Part shown: piece by piece, positions 40,002 to 49,097 of the stretch
How positions within the stretch are numbered: position 1 is the stretch's first letter
Layout: each line of letters begins with the position of its first letter
From: an uncultured Duncaniella sp.
GTDB taxonomy: Bacteria; Bacteroidota; Bacteroidia; Bacteroidales; Muribaculaceae
Assembly (NCBI GenBank): GCA_910584825.1
Contig: CAJUCI010000001.1
Location: 62,001-126,000 of the forward strand
Direction of reading: 5' to 3'
Length of the DNA stretch: 64,000 nucleotides
Position numbers and translations under genes: made by a program
Notes under the pieces: generated by a model
Told to the model about the DNA's origin: nothing
Databases searched by the model: none
Seen by the model: the letters and a program-made list of their open reading frames with translations, nothing else

Positions 40002-40556
40002 ATGAAACGAAAGACATATCAGGGTCTCACATTTCGTCCCTTCATCGAACATGAAGCCATACGCGCCCGGGTGGCGCGTCTCGGCGAGCTTATATCTTCT
40101 GACTATGCAGGTGAATACCCCCTGCTCGTGTGCGTGCTCAACGGCGCGGCCCCCTTTGCCGTCGACCTCTTCCGTGCCCTCGACATAGATGCCGAGATTA
40201 CCTTCATACGCCTCAAGAGCTATGAGGGCATGGGCTCGACAGGTGTCGTAAAGCAGATTATGGGTCTGACCGACGACATAGCCGGACGCCACGTAATCAT
40301 CGTAGAGGACATCATCGACACCGGCAACACCATGACCCGCCTCAAGGCCGACATCCAGGCCATGAACCCCGCATCGGTGCGCATAGCCACCCTCCTGTTC
40401 AAGCCCGAGGCTCTTCAGGTGCCCATCGACCCCGACTACATAGGTTTTGAAATACCAAAAAAGTTTATCATCGGCTATGGCCTCGACATCGACGGCATGG
40501 CCCGCAATCTCAACGACATCTACGTTCTCGACGATGAGAACGCCCCCGCAGAATAG
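40002..40556 (+). CDS. hpt: Hypoxanthine phosphoribosyltransferase
   Basis: Purine salvage enzyme of 184 aa. The PRPP-binding loop VEDIIDTGNTM is near residue 100, with LNGAAPFAVDLFRAL earlier and the flexible-loop LKSYEGMGSTG. The start MKRKTYQG at 40002 is preferred; the longer frame includes the promoter. adk follows 61 bp later, a common pair in Bacteroidales. Confidence 0.93.
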   Translation: MKRKTYQGLTFRPFIEHEAIRARVARLGELISSDYAGEYPLLVCVLNGAAPFAVDLFRALDIDAEITFIRLKSYEGMGSTGVVKQIMGLTDDIAGRHVIIVEDIIDTGNTMTRLKADIQAMNPASVRIATLLFKPEALQVPIDPDYIGFEIPKKFIIGYGLDIDGMARNLNDIYVLDDENAPAE

Positions 40557-40617
40557 GCCGGATATGTAACTCATATCCCCTCTCCCCGCCATAAGTACTT
40601 CAATTCAAGGATTTAAA

Positions 40618-41187
40618 ATGTTTAATCTCGTAATTTTCGGAGGTCCCGGCAGTGGCAAGGGAACCCAAAGCGAAAAGCTCATCGACCGTTACGGTCTGAC
40701 ACACATCTCGACAGGCGACGTTCTCCGCCGCGAAATTTCAGCCGGCACCGAGCTGGGCAAGATTGCCGACAGCTACATCTCGAAAGGCAACCTCATACCC
40801 GACGACCTGATGGTGCGCATCCTCGCAAGCGAGGTCGACTCACTCACCCCCTCGTCAAAGGGATTCATATTCGACGGCTTCCCCCGCACCATCCCCCAGG
40901 CCGAGGAGCTCGCCAAAATGCTCGAGAAGCGCGGCGAGAAGATTCATGCCGTAATCGGACTCGAAGTACCCGACGACGTGCTCACCGAGCGTCTGCTCGA
41001 ACGCGGCAAGTCATCAGGCCGCGCCGACGACAATGCCGAGACCATACGCCAGCGTCTCGACGTGTATCATAACACCACCTCGCCCCTGCGCGAATACTAT
41101 ATCAAGGACGGCAAGTACAAAGCCATCCACGGCCTCGGCTCAATCGACGAAATATTCGATCGCATCATCTCGCACATCTCCATGTGA
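40618..41187 (+). CDS. adk: Adenylate kinase
   Basis: Adk interconverts AMP, ADP and ATP. The short-LID form of 189 aa has the P-loop FGGPGSGKGTQSE (about 6-18), STGDVLRREI, FDGFPRTIPQAEEL and RADDNAETIRQRL. It has no zinc-binding Cys set, as expected for this class. The usual Bacteroidales neighbour obg does not follow; a repeat-filled gap and xseB follow instead. Confidence 0.97.
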   Translation: MFNLVIFGGPGSGKGTQSEKLIDRYGLTHISTGDVLRREISAGTELGKIADSYISKGNLIPDDLMVRILASEVDSLTPSSKGFIFDGFPRTIPQAEELAKMLEKRGEKIHAVIGLEVPDDVLTERLLERGKSSGRADDNAETIRQRLDVYHNTTSPLREYYIKDGKYKAIHGLGSIDEIFDRIISHISM

Positions 41188-41198
41188 TTTTTTTGTTT

Positions 41199-41270
41199 AG
41201 TATAGAGTATAGAGTATAGAGTATAAAATATCGAGTATAGAGTTTAAAGTATAGAGTATAGATAATAGCT
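41199..41270. repeat. TATAGAG-unit repeat (7-mer family), copy 3
   Basis: Tandem TATAGAG/TATAAAG-like units run directly after the adk stop, with no clear inverted partner. The following 41270-41345 is rich in TGCTCCC-like pyrimidine repeats. Confidence 0.65.
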
Positions 41271-41348
41271 CTTATGCTCCATCTCCTCCCCCTCTATGTC
41301 TATGTGCTCTATCCTGTGCTCCCGTGCTCCCGTCTTTATGACCCCATA

Positions 41349-41397
41349 AATTACTAATTACTAATTGCTAATTACTAATTGCTAATTGCTAATTACC
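41349..41397. repeat. AATTACT-unit repeat (family D), copy 4
   Basis: Seven consecutive AATTACT/AATTGCT units end a few bases before the GTG start of xseB. There is no core or left arm, so this is a half element. Confidence 0.7.
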
Positions 41398-41404
41398 CCC
41401 AAGC

Positions 41405-41617
41405 GTGGACTTCACCCCAGTAACCCGGCTCACCTACGCCCAGAGCGTAGCCGAATTAGAAAGCATCGTGCGCATGATGCAGAGCGACAAGTGTGACATA
41501 GACCACCTTGCCGACTACACCCGCCGCGCCACCGAGCTCCTGCGCGAATGCCGCAGCCGCCTCACCACCACCGAGGAGCGTCTGCGCGACACTCTTGCGA
41601 CTCTCCAGCAGCAGTAA
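41405..41617 (+). CDS. xseB: Exodeoxyribonuclease VII small subunit
   Basis: Small subunit of 70 aa with the family pattern LTYAQSVAELESIVRMMQSDKCDIDHLADYTRRATELLRECRSRL. It binds the large subunit XseA, which is not in this window. The GTG at 41405 is the only start that avoids the repeat just upstream. The M13 peptidase follows 20 bp later. Confidence 0.9.
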   Translation: MDFTPVTRLTYAQSVAELESIVRMMQSDKCDIDHLADYTRRATELLRECRSRLTTTEERLRDTLATLQQQ

Positions 41618-41637
41618 TATTACAACCATAAATTTTT

Positions 41638-43683
41638 ATGAAACCTCTTCCAATCATCGCCATGTCGCTCACACTCGCCGCAGCCTCATGCAGCCACGGC
41701 AACTCTGAGCACCTTGCAAGCCTCAACGTCAACTACATCGACACCACCATCCCCGCAGGTCAGGACTTCTACACCCGCATCAACAAGGGATGGATGGAAG
41801 CCAACCCCCTCACCGGCGAGCACTCGCGCTACGGCCAGTTTGACATCCTCAACGACTCGTCAGAGACCCGCGTGAAAGACCTCGTCGAGAACCTCGGCAC
41901 CACCAACCCCGAGCCCGGCTCGGTAGCCTACAAGGTATGGACCGTCTACTCACAGGCAATGGACACCGCCCGCCGCAACGCCGAAGGTGCCACCCCCATC
42001 CTCGCCGACCTCAAGAAGATTGAGGACACCCCCCACGAGGGCATGACCGACCTCTTCATGTGGATGCACGGCAACTATGCATCCCCCTTCTTCGGTGCCG
42101 GCCCTATGGAGGACCTCACCAACTCCACGGTCTACGCCATGTATGTCGACGGCGCACACCTCGGCCTCGGCGACCGTGACTACTACCTGCTCGACGACGA
42201 GCGCAACACCTCGGTGCGCAACGCCTACAAGACCCTCATCGCCACCCAGATGCAGAATGCCGGATACTCCAAAGAGGACGCCGAGCGCATCATGGCCAAC
42301 GTCATGAAAATCGAGACCGCCCTTGCCAAAGACTCCAAGACCCGCGAGGAGAGCCGCGACATACCCGCGATGTACAACCCCTACACCATCGCGCAGATGA
42401 AGGAGACCTATCCCTCGGTTGACTGGGACCGCTTCTTCGTCGAGACAATGAACATCCAAACCCCCGACACCATCATCGTCACCTCGCCCAAGACCGTAGC
42501 CACCGCCTCCAAGCTCATGGCCTCGCTCACCGACCGCGAAATCAAGGACTACTACCTCTGGGACTACGTGTCACAGGCATCGGGCAAACTCTCTGACGAC
42601 TTCACCAACGCCAACTTCGAGTTCAACAAGGTGATGAGCGGCGTTCAGGAGCTCCGTCCCCTCTGGAAGCGTTCGCTCGCAGCCACCGAAGGCGCACTCG
42701 GCGAGGCCGTAGGCGAACTTTACGTAGCGAAATACTTCCCCCAGTCATCCAAAGACTACATGATAGGTCTCGTCGAGAACCTGCGCACAGCACTCTCCGA
42801 GCACATCAACAACCTCGACTGGATGAGCGACTCCACCAAGACCCGCGCCCAGGAGAAACTCGCAGCCTTCACCGTCAAAATCGGCTATCCCGATAAGTGG
42901 AAAGACTACACCTCGATGCAGATTGACCCCAAACTCAGCTACTACGAGAACATGCACAACGTGGCTATGTGGCATCAGGCCGACACCTACTCCAAGTGGG
43001 GCAAGCCCGTTGACCGCACCGAGTGGGGCATGACACCTCAGACCGTCAACGCCTACTACAACCCCCTGGCCAACGAAATCGTATTCCCCGCAGCCATCCT
43101 CCAGGCACCCTTCTTCGACCCCAACGCATCTGACGCCGAGAATTACGGCGGCATCGGCGTGGTAATCGGCCACGAGATGACACACGGATTTGACGACCAG
43201 GGCCGCAACTTCGACGCCAAGGGCAACATGGCCAACTGGTGGACCGCCGAGGACGCCGTCAAGTTTGAGGAGAAGGCCAAGGGCCTCGCCGCACAGTTTG
43301 ACGCAGTCGAAGTGCTCCCCGGCCTCCACGCCAACGGCACATACACCCTCGGCGAGAACATCGCCGACCAGGGCGGCCTGCGCGTAGCCATGACAGCATT
43401 CCTCAACTCGCAGAAGCAGAAGGGCGTAGACATCAAGTCGGCCGACGCACTCATCGACGGCTTCACCCCCGAGCAGGTGTTCTACATGAACTATGCCAAC
43501 CTCTGGGCCAACAACATCCGTGACGAGGAAATCCGCTCGCTCACCACAGGCGACGTACACTCGCTCGGCATCAACCGCGTCAACGTCACCCTGCGCAACA
43601 TCGCACCCTTCTTCGAGGCATTCGGCATCACCGAAGGTCAGCCCATGTACCGCCCCGAGTCAGAGCGCGTAATCATCTGGTAA
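41638..43683 (+). CDS. M13-family (neprilysin/PepO-like) zinc endopeptidase, lipoprotein
   Basis: Peptidase of 681 aa anchored by a lipoprotein signal (LAAASC, residues about 14-19). N-terminal M13 domain: FYTRINKGWMEANPL. The zinc site is VVIGHEMTHGFDD (about 508-520) with HExxH, and the third ligand Glu is in GENIADQGG (about 572-580). NAYYNPLANEIVFPAAILQ is the conserved substrate-side motif. It probably cuts short peptides in the periplasm or at the outer membrane. Confidence 0.95.
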   Translation: MKPLPIIAMSLTLAAASCSHGNSEHLASLNVNYIDTTIPAGQDFYTRINKGWMEANPLTGEHSRYGQFDILNDSSETRVKDLVENLGTTNPEPGSVAYKVWTVYSQAMDTARRNAEGATPILADLKKIEDTPHEGMTDLFMWMHGNYASPFFGAGPMEDLTNSTVYAMYVDGAHLGLGDRDYYLLDDERNTSVRNAYKTLIATQMQNAGYSKEDAERIMANVMKIETALAKDSKTREESRDIPAMYNPYTIAQMKETYPSVDWDRFFVETMNIQTPDTIIVTSPKTVATASKLMASLTDREIKDYYLWDYVSQASGKLSDDFTNANFEFNKVMSGVQELRPLWKRSLAATEGALGEAVGELYVAKYFPQSSKDYMIGLVENLRTALSEHINNLDWMSDSTKTRAQEKLAAFTVKIGYPDKWKDYTSMQIDPKLSYYENMHNVAMWHQADTYSKWGKPVDRTEWGMTPQTVNAYYNPLANEIVFPAAILQAPFFDPNASDAENYGGIGVVIGHEMTHGFDDQGRNFDAKGNMANWWTAEDAVKFEEKAKGLAAQFDAVEVLPGLHANGTYTLGENIADQGGLRVAMTAFLNSQKQKGVDIKSADALIDGFTPEQVFYMNYANLWANNIRDEEIRSLTTGDVHSLGINRVNVTLRNIAPFFEAFGITEGQPMYRPESERVIIW

Positions 43684-43726
43684 TCCCCTCAGTCCAGGGC
43701 ACACCGCCCTGAATGAAGCATACTCA

Positions 43727-43767
43727 CGAGGCTGTGTCTTTACACCAAAGGCACAGCCTCGTCGTTT
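43727..43767 (+). terminator. Intrinsic terminator after M13 peptidase gene
   Basis: CGAGGCTGTG pairs with CACAGCCTCG (arms start at 43727 and end at 43761), followed by TCGTTTTT. Confidence 0.85.
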
Positions 43768-43825
43768 TTATGTGGGGCGCGAGTGTGTTTCACGATGCAA
43801 ACAAATGCAAAACAATGTTAAATTA

Positions 43826-43857
43826 TTGGGGGGATAATTTCATATCCGTTAACTTTG
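43826..43857 (+). promoter_or_regulatory. Promoter for LruC/DUF4842 gene
   Basis: TTG (43826-43828), 21 bp, TAACTTTG (43850-43857). The leader is about 95 nt. Confidence 0.65.
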
Positions 43858-43959
43858 CACACGATTAGTTCTCACGACATTTAGGCCAAAGAGCCTAACA
43901 ACTAAACTGATAACGGAAACTTCAACCTCACAACTAATACCATTCTCCACATTCTAATT

Positions 43960-46900
43960 ATGTGCAAGAAAGAAAAACTGGCGTTTGGCATAGCCCTGCT
44001 CGCCGCCGCCACCTCATGCTCGGTCGACGAAATAACCATCCCGGCAGAAGAACTCTTCCACCGCGAATTCATCAAGAGTTACGGCAAAATTGACCCGAAT
44101 CAGGACTGGAGCGTAATCAAGCGTTCGAGCATCACAGTATCGACCTCTCAGAGTGCCGATGTGCGTGTGTATGCAAGAAGTGCTGAAGGAAAGACCTCAC
44201 TTGTAGCCTCCTACCGCGAAGTAAACGGCTCCGAGACCATATACTTCGATGTGGCCAAGGATGTGGAAGAAGTATATGTCCAAAGCGGCACATTCTTTGA
44301 GCGCGTACCGTTGGAGTCATCCGTGACTATCACCAATGCTGACCGTTCACGAGGCATCAGCGGAACCGATGCCCTTGCCGTGGAGACCGAGAACGGATAT
44401 TATTGGGGGCCGGAATACATCACCGCCATACAAAAGGTGCTCCCCGAAGGCAAGAACACCAACCTGTCAAGCACTGAAGTGACATCAGACTTCAGCTTCG
44501 TATCTACCGGCGAAAAGTTTGTAATCTACCCCATATACTGGCAAACCACTGCCAACGATGTCCTCGGAGTATATTGGTACGAGAGAGGTCAGATGAAGAC
44601 CAAGGATATCTTTGACAACAAAGTTATGGTCAACGGCTCAGCCTATCATAACATATACCACAGGTCATCAGTCATCAAAGTCAACCAGACCGTCCCCATG
44701 AGCAATCAGGAGGAGGTTGGCTACAGCGGCACAATATCTCTGACATTCAACCGCTCAGTATCGCAGGTAGCCAACCACGGCTTATCGGCCACAATCAGCA
44801 GCGGACGTCTCACATCAGGCCCGACGCAGAAAGGCAATACCATAGAGTACACCTACGAAGGGCTTGACAAGGACCAGACCGTGACCTTTACCCTCCCGGC
44901 CGGTATGTATGAGACAGCCGAGACATTGGACAAAGACGGCAGCAAGGCCCTAAACAATGAATATTCATTCAGCTTCAAGACCTTTGCCACTCCCCGACAC
45001 TCCAAGGTAGAATACGAGGTAACGGAGACGACAGCAAAGGCCGTATTGGAGTTTACGCACCCAATCATAGTTGACAATTCCGCATTCTCACTCTCTCCCG
45101 AAGCGCAAGTCGACAACATAATCATGTCAGACGACAAAAAGAAAGTAACCTTGCAACTCTCAGGTCTGACCCACTCTACGAAATACAAACTCGTCATCGA
45201 CAGCAGCAAACTAAGGTCAGTCAACGACAACAACATCACAGCCGACATCTCAGGCTTCACCAACGACACTTTTGAAACCCTCGCAAAAGATTTGACTTAC
45301 GAGGACAAGGCGACCGTCGTGAAATTCACAACAAAAATGAACGGCAGCGGCCAGATTACCAATGCCGACGGCGCACTAATCACCTCAGGCGAAAGCATCG
45401 TCAGCGAGAATGACGGATTCACGGCAACCATACTGTTCCCCGCCACATTCAACAAGGACGGGGTAGAGAGGCCTGTCATCCCGAAGGCCTCGAACGCCAA
45501 CACCTCCAGCCTCAAATATCCCGTTGCAGGACAGGAGAATGACGCAACATTCGAGTTTGGCTTCAGAATGAAAACCAAGGACCTCTCCAACTTCACTGAC
45601 GACCTTAAAGCATGCGTTGACGGCACCGAATACTCAATCATTGAAATCATACCTAAAGCCGACATCCTGCTGACCGTCTATGCATATCGCGAGGGGGAGA
45701 ACGAGGTGAATTATCCGTTGGTATGGGACAATGAAAACAAACAAGACCTCACAAGCGTATCCAATTGGGAAAGTGCGCCCGGCCTATACGAGTTCACAAG
45801 CACTGACAAAGATGGTAAAGACGTGACATCAGCATTCCGTGCCTTTAGCGCGTCATACGAGCTTAAAGCATTTAAGGCATACACCATACACGTTGCCAAA
45901 TCTAAGCAGAACCGCGTGGCCGGTCTCTCATATCAGCTTGCCATAGATGACGCTGCCACGGCATCCCGCTCATCAGCTCGCAGGGTATATACCTACAATA
46001 ATGCTTCAAGAGCAGGTGAGGACGGAGCCAACACCATCGACCTCGGCAATAACGGAACCATTCCCCAATTCTACGAGAATGGTGAATCACCTGAGTCACA
46101 CGAATTTGTCAGAACAGCTCAGACATCGAAGGACGCCGTGAATTCTGACGGCAAGGATGAAGTGCTCACGCACAAAGTGTCATTCACCCTGCCTAAGGGT
46201 GTCATATTCGGCTTCTACCTGCGCAATAGCAACGGAGCCATCCGTGTAACACAGCCCGGTGAAGGTCCTGCAGTTCCCTACACCTGCTACTCGATGTCAT
46301 CGCTCAATCAGGAGCTGGAAAACTCATTCTTCCATAAACTCGATTTCAACTGCGAGGGCAGTGAGGCAGGATACTTCAAAGACGGCTGGGGCACTTTAGT
46401 CGGAGGAAAATTCCACGAAGGACTGCAGGAGGGTGCAAACAAGCTCCAGATGATTAATGTCCCCGAGAACCGCAAACACTCCACTGCGATGACCTACACA
46501 GTGGATGTCAACGGACAGGAGATGCGATATTTCAGCTTCGAGGACTGGGTGGACTACGACTTCAACGACATCGCCTTTATGGTGGCACCCGAGTCGGCTC
46601 AAGACCTTGACATCATTGACCTTGAAGTCGATACAGACCCCTATATCTTCGCAGTCGAGGACCTCGGCGGCACCACAAGCTCTGACATCGACTTCAACGA
46701 CGCAGTGTTTGCTGTAGAGCATGTTGCAGCCAACGACAAGAGCACCAACTGTCTATTCGTCACAATGCTCGCCGCAGGTGGCACATACCCGATACAGCTC
46801 ATGTTTGACGGCATTGATGTAGACGGCACATCCAAGGGAGGCATTGTTGAGGCCCAGTCCATAGTCCACGGCCCGTACACCGGGTCAGGCAAAACGCTCG

Positions 46901-47403
46901 GACATATAAACGAGTGGTTTAACATCTCGAGCCAGAACACCACAATCAACGTGGCCGGTGACCACTATGCCGGATTCGGTAATCTCACAACAGTCCGCAT
47001 AGACATCAACGACGACAATTACACACTTGCCGCCAAGGAAGGTGACAAGGGAAAATTCAGCATACGCGTCGCACGACCTGACGGCACACACACCACCATC
47101 GAACCGCCGTCAGAAAAGGGCACCGCTCCGCAGTTCCTCATCCTCCCGTGCTCTTGGCGTTGGCCGCAGGAGGGTAAAGCCATCCATGACGCATACCCCG
47201 GAGGCATCAGTGCCGGAGGCAGCCGGTTTGGCTCGTTCCAGGACTGGGTAAACAACGGTTACGACTACACATTTAAAGATGACCCCAAAAACCAGTGGCA
47301 CCACAACCCGACCCTGCATCTCATCATGGACCACGCATGGCGGGGCAGTCAGGCAGCCCGCGAGCTAATCAGTAAGCTCAAATCGCCATCAGCAATCAAC
47401 TAA
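43960..47403 (+). CDS. Large LruC/DUF4842-domain surface lipoprotein
   Basis: Surface protein of 1147 aa. The lipobox-like ATSCS lies at residues about 17-21. The N-terminal SYGKIDPNQDWS motif is typical of Bacteroidales LruC-domain proteins. The middle (about 240-620) has two or three Ig-like beta-sandwich modules (GTISLTFNRSVSQV ..., AVLEFTHPIIVD ...). The C-terminal third (about 850-1147) is the DUF4842/LruC domain with acidic EDWVDYDFNDIAF and SSDIDFNDAVF motifs that look like calcium-binding sites. Codon use is less GC-rich than in neighbours, especially about 44100-46200. Function unknown; adhesion or glycan binding is possible. Confidence 0.8.
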   Translation: MCKKEKLAFGIALLAAATSCSVDEITIPAEELFHREFIKSYGKIDPNQDWSVIKRSSITVSTSQSADVRVYARSAEGKTSLVASYREVNGSETIYFDVAKDVEEVYVQSGTFFERVPLESSVTITNADRSRGISGTDALAVETENGYYWGPEYITAIQKVLPEGKNTNLSSTEVTSDFSFVSTGEKFVIYPIYWQTTANDVLGVYWYERGQMKTKDIFDNKVMVNGSAYHNIYHRSSVIKVNQTVPMSNQEEVGYSGTISLTFNRSVSQVANHGLSATISSGRLTSGPTQKGNTIEYTYEGLDKDQTVTFTLPAGMYETAETLDKDGSKALNNEYSFSFKTFATPRHSKVEYEVTETTAKAVLEFTHPIIVDNSAFSLSPEAQVDNIIMSDDKKKVTLQLSGLTHSTKYKLVIDSSKLRSVNDNNITADISGFTNDTFETLAKDLTYEDKATVVKFTTKMNGSGQITNADGALITSGESIVSENDGFTATILFPATFNKDGVERPVIPKASNANTSSLKYPVAGQENDATFEFGFRMKTKDLSNFTDDLKACVDGTEYSIIEIIPKADILLTVYAYREGENEVNYPLVWDNENKQDLTSVSNWESAPGLYEFTSTDKDGKDVTSAFRAFSASYELKAFKAYTIHVAKSKQNRVAGLSYQLAIDDAATASRSSARRVYTYNNASRAGEDGANTIDLGNNGTIPQFYENGESPESHEFVRTAQTSKDAVNSDGKDEVLTHKVSFTLPKGVIFGFYLRNSNGAIRVTQPGEGPAVPYTCYSMSSLNQELENSFFHKLDFNCEGSEAGYFKDGWGTLVGGKFHEGLQEGANKLQMINVPENRKHSTAMTYTVDVNGQEMRYFSFEDWVDYDFNDIAFMVAPESAQDLDIIDLEVDTDPYIFAVEDLGGTTSSDIDFNDAVFAVEHVAANDKSTNCLFVTMLAAGGTYPIQLMFDGIDVDGTSKGGIVEAQSIVHGPYTGSGKTLGHINEWFNISSQNTTINVAGDHYAGFGNLTTVRIDINDDNYTLAAKEGDKGKFSIRVARPDGTHTTIEPPSEKGTAPQFLILPCSWRWPQEGKAIHDAYPGGISAGGSRFGSFQDWVNNGYDYTFKDDPKNQWHHNPTLHLIMDHAWRGSQAARELISKLKSPSAIN

Positions 47404-47413
47404 TACACCATAC

Positions 47414-47449
47414 ACTCCTGCGGCCATTACTGACCGCGGGAGTTTTTTA
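47414..47449 (+). terminator. Intrinsic terminator after LruC gene
   Basis: ACTCCTGCGG (47414-47423) pairs with CCGCGGGAGT (47434-47443), one G-U, followed by TTTTT. Confidence 0.85.
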
Positions 47450-47537
47450 TCATAATACTCAGGTGGCATTAGTGGTGTGCTAAGTTATTAATGGTTAAAA
47501 ATGTGAGGGCATGACTCTCGATGTGAGGGAATTTGAG

Positions 47538-47545
47538 TAATTTTG
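47538..47545 (+). promoter_or_regulatory. Promoter -7 element for divIC, giving a near-leaderless transcript
   Basis: TAATTTTG ends only 7 bp before the divIC ATG at 47553, so transcription would begin at or next to the start codon. No TTG is found at -33. Confidence 0.45.
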
Positions 47546-47552
47546 CCTCCGT

Positions 47553-47843
47553 ATGAACGACTTTATCAACTGGTGTCGGCGTTACCTGTCATTCACCCTG
47601 CTTGCCGCGCTCATCGTGCTCTCCGTGGTGCTGTTCTTCAACGAGAACTCTCTCATCCGCACTATCGACCAGGAGCGGCGCATCGACGAGCTGCAGGCGC
47701 AGATTGAGGATGCCACCGACACTCTCACATATTACCGCAACCTCAACCGCTCGCTCAACAATGACCGCGAGACTATGGAGCGCATCGTCAGGGAGCAGCA
47801 CCACATGCAGCACCCCGACGAGGATGTCTACATCTTTGAATAA
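47553..47843 (+). CDS. Septum formation initiator (DivIC/FtsB) family protein
   Basis: Small bitopic division protein of 96 aa. It has a short cytoplasmic part, one membrane helix (about 13-30) and a periplasmic coiled coil (about 33-85, IDELQAQIEDATDTLTYYRNL), ending with the REQHHMQHPDEDVYIFE pattern usual in Bacteroidales. It would act in the FtsB/FtsL/FtsQ complex. Confidence 0.88.
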   Translation: MNDFINWCRRYLSFTLLAALIVLSVVLFFNENSLIRTIDQERRIDELQAQIEDATDTLTYYRNLNRSLNNDRETMERIVREQHHMQHPDEDVYIFE

Positions 47844-47864
47844 CCGTTAATCATTGACCGTTAA

Positions 47865-48221
47865 TTGAAAACTTCAGTACCTACATACCTGAGCATGGCC
47901 GGCCTCGTGCTGATAATGGCCGCCCTGGCTCTGCCCGTGCTGCACATCGGGCGCGACATCATCACATGGGTCTATGCCGCCGGTGCCGCACTGGTGCTCG
48001 CCGGCCGCCTCACCTCCAAAGCTCCCGCCGGGGCATCGATAAAACTGCGACGACTGCTGCGCATAGAGGTGTGGACAGCGTTTATCTTCGTGGCCGGTGC
48101 AGTGTTTCTCTTCCTTCCCACAGCCGCAGGAAGCGGCGCTGGCAACGACTGGATAGCCTTCACCCTCGCGGGCGGCATCCTCACGGCCTACACCTCAATC
48201 ATGATACCGAGGTGTAAATAG
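47865..48221 (+). CDS. Small integral membrane protein, unknown function
   Basis: Protein of 118 aa with about four hydrophobic helices (residues about 8-25, 30-48, 68-87 and 95-113). The TTG at 47865 begins KTSVPTYLSMAG. It follows divIC by 21 bp, an arrangement seen in Bacteroidales, so a cell-envelope role is likely but unproven. Its stop TAG is the first codon of the TATAGAG repeat downstream. Confidence 0.65.
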   Translation: MKTSVPTYLSMAGLVLIMAALALPVLHIGRDIITWVYAAGAALVLAGRLTSKAPAGASIKLRRLLRIEVWTAFIFVAGAVFLFLPTAAGSGAGNDWIAFTLAGGILTAYTSIMIPRCK

Positions 48222-48270
48222 TATAGAGGAGAAAGTATAGAGTATAAAGGTGAAAGTATAGAGTATAGAG
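48219..48270. repeat. TATAGAG-unit repeat (7-mer family), copy 4
   Basis: Runs of TATAGAG with GAAAG interruptions. The first unit supplies the stop codon of the small membrane protein gene. Confidence 0.65.
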
Positions 48271-48300
48271 AGGGGGCTTTATCGCCGACAGGCCCCCGAT

Positions 48301-48331
48301 TTGCTCAACTTAAATTAAATTGTTATTTTTG
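48301..48331 (+). promoter_or_regulatory. Promoter for coaX
   Basis: TTG (48301-48303), 20 bp, TATTTTTG (48324-48331), 25 nt before the TTG start. Confidence 0.7.
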
Positions 48332-48356
48332 CAGGTCTAAAACACTCTCAGCTACA

Positions 48357-49097
48357 TTGGCTCACTATCTGACAATAGACCAAGGCAATTCCGAGGCTAA
48401 GATAGCCCTATGGAATGACACGACGCTCGAGGACTTCCGCATGGAGCCCGCCCTGACTCCCCGCAAGGTGAGCGAGTTTACGGGCGGACGCTCGCTGGCC
48501 GGCACCATCTACTGCTCCGTCGCGCGCGAGGATGTCGACATCATCCGCCATCTGCGCCACCTGTGCCCGCGGGCCATACGTCTGACCCCCGACACCCCTC
48601 TGCCCATACGGGTCGACTACCGCACACCCACCACCCTGGGGGCCGACCGCGTGGCCGCCGCCGTCGGAGCCTGGGGCGACTATGCCGGAAGGCCCATACT
48701 CGTTGTCGACGCCGGAACGGCTGTGACATATGACTATGTCGACGCCGAGGGCACGTATCACGGCGGCAACATAGCCCCCGGAATATCAATGGAGCTGAGG
48801 GCACTGCACGAATTCACGGCACGTCTGCCCCTCGTGCCCTTCCCCGAAAACATGCCCGAGCTATGCGCCGAGCTGTTCGGGCGCGACACACGCCAGGCCA
48901 TCGCCCTCGGGGCGGTCTACTCGGTCGTGGCGTCGATACACTTTTACCGCAGCCGCCTGCCGCGCGAGACAGTCGTGGTGCTCGGCGGAGGGTGCGGCCA
49001 TCATCTCGCTTCAGTCTGCGACTTTGACGCACGGGTCGACGAACACCTCGTGAGCAAAGGTCTAAACCGTATATTGCTTTATAATGAAACTCTTTAG
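48357..49097 (+). CDS. coaX: Type III pantothenate kinase
   Basis: CoaX, 246 aa, phosphorylates pantothenate, the first step of CoA synthesis. Signatures: LTIDQGNSEAKIALW (phosphate loop, about 4-18), LGADRVAAAVGA (about 96-107), VVDAGTAVTYDYVD with the catalytic Asp, and GGNIAPGISMELRAL. The TTG at 48357 is the only start that keeps the phosphate loop. The gene overlaps the outer-membrane protein gene by 14 bp. Confidence 0.95.
   Translation: MAHYLTIDQGNSEAKIALWNDTTLEDFRMEPALTPRKVSEFTGGRSLAGTIYCSVAREDVDIIRHLRHLCPRAIRLTPDTPLPIRVDYRTPTTLGADRVAAAVGAWGDYAGRPILVVDAGTAVTYDYVDAEGTYHGGNIAPGISMELRALHEFTARLPLVPFPENMPELCAELFGRDTRQAIALGAVYSVVASIHFYRSRLPRETVVVLGGGCGHHLASVCDFDARVDEHLVSKGLNRILLYNETL

Noticed and set aside
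41349..41397. AATTACT and TATAGAG runs as possible CRISPR arrays
   Set aside because: Units are only 7 nt, with no unique spacers and no cas genes.
47865..48221. Small membrane protein frame as noise
   Set aside because: I considered dropping it, but clear hydrophobic helices, spacing after divIC and normal codon use support a real gene, so it was kept.
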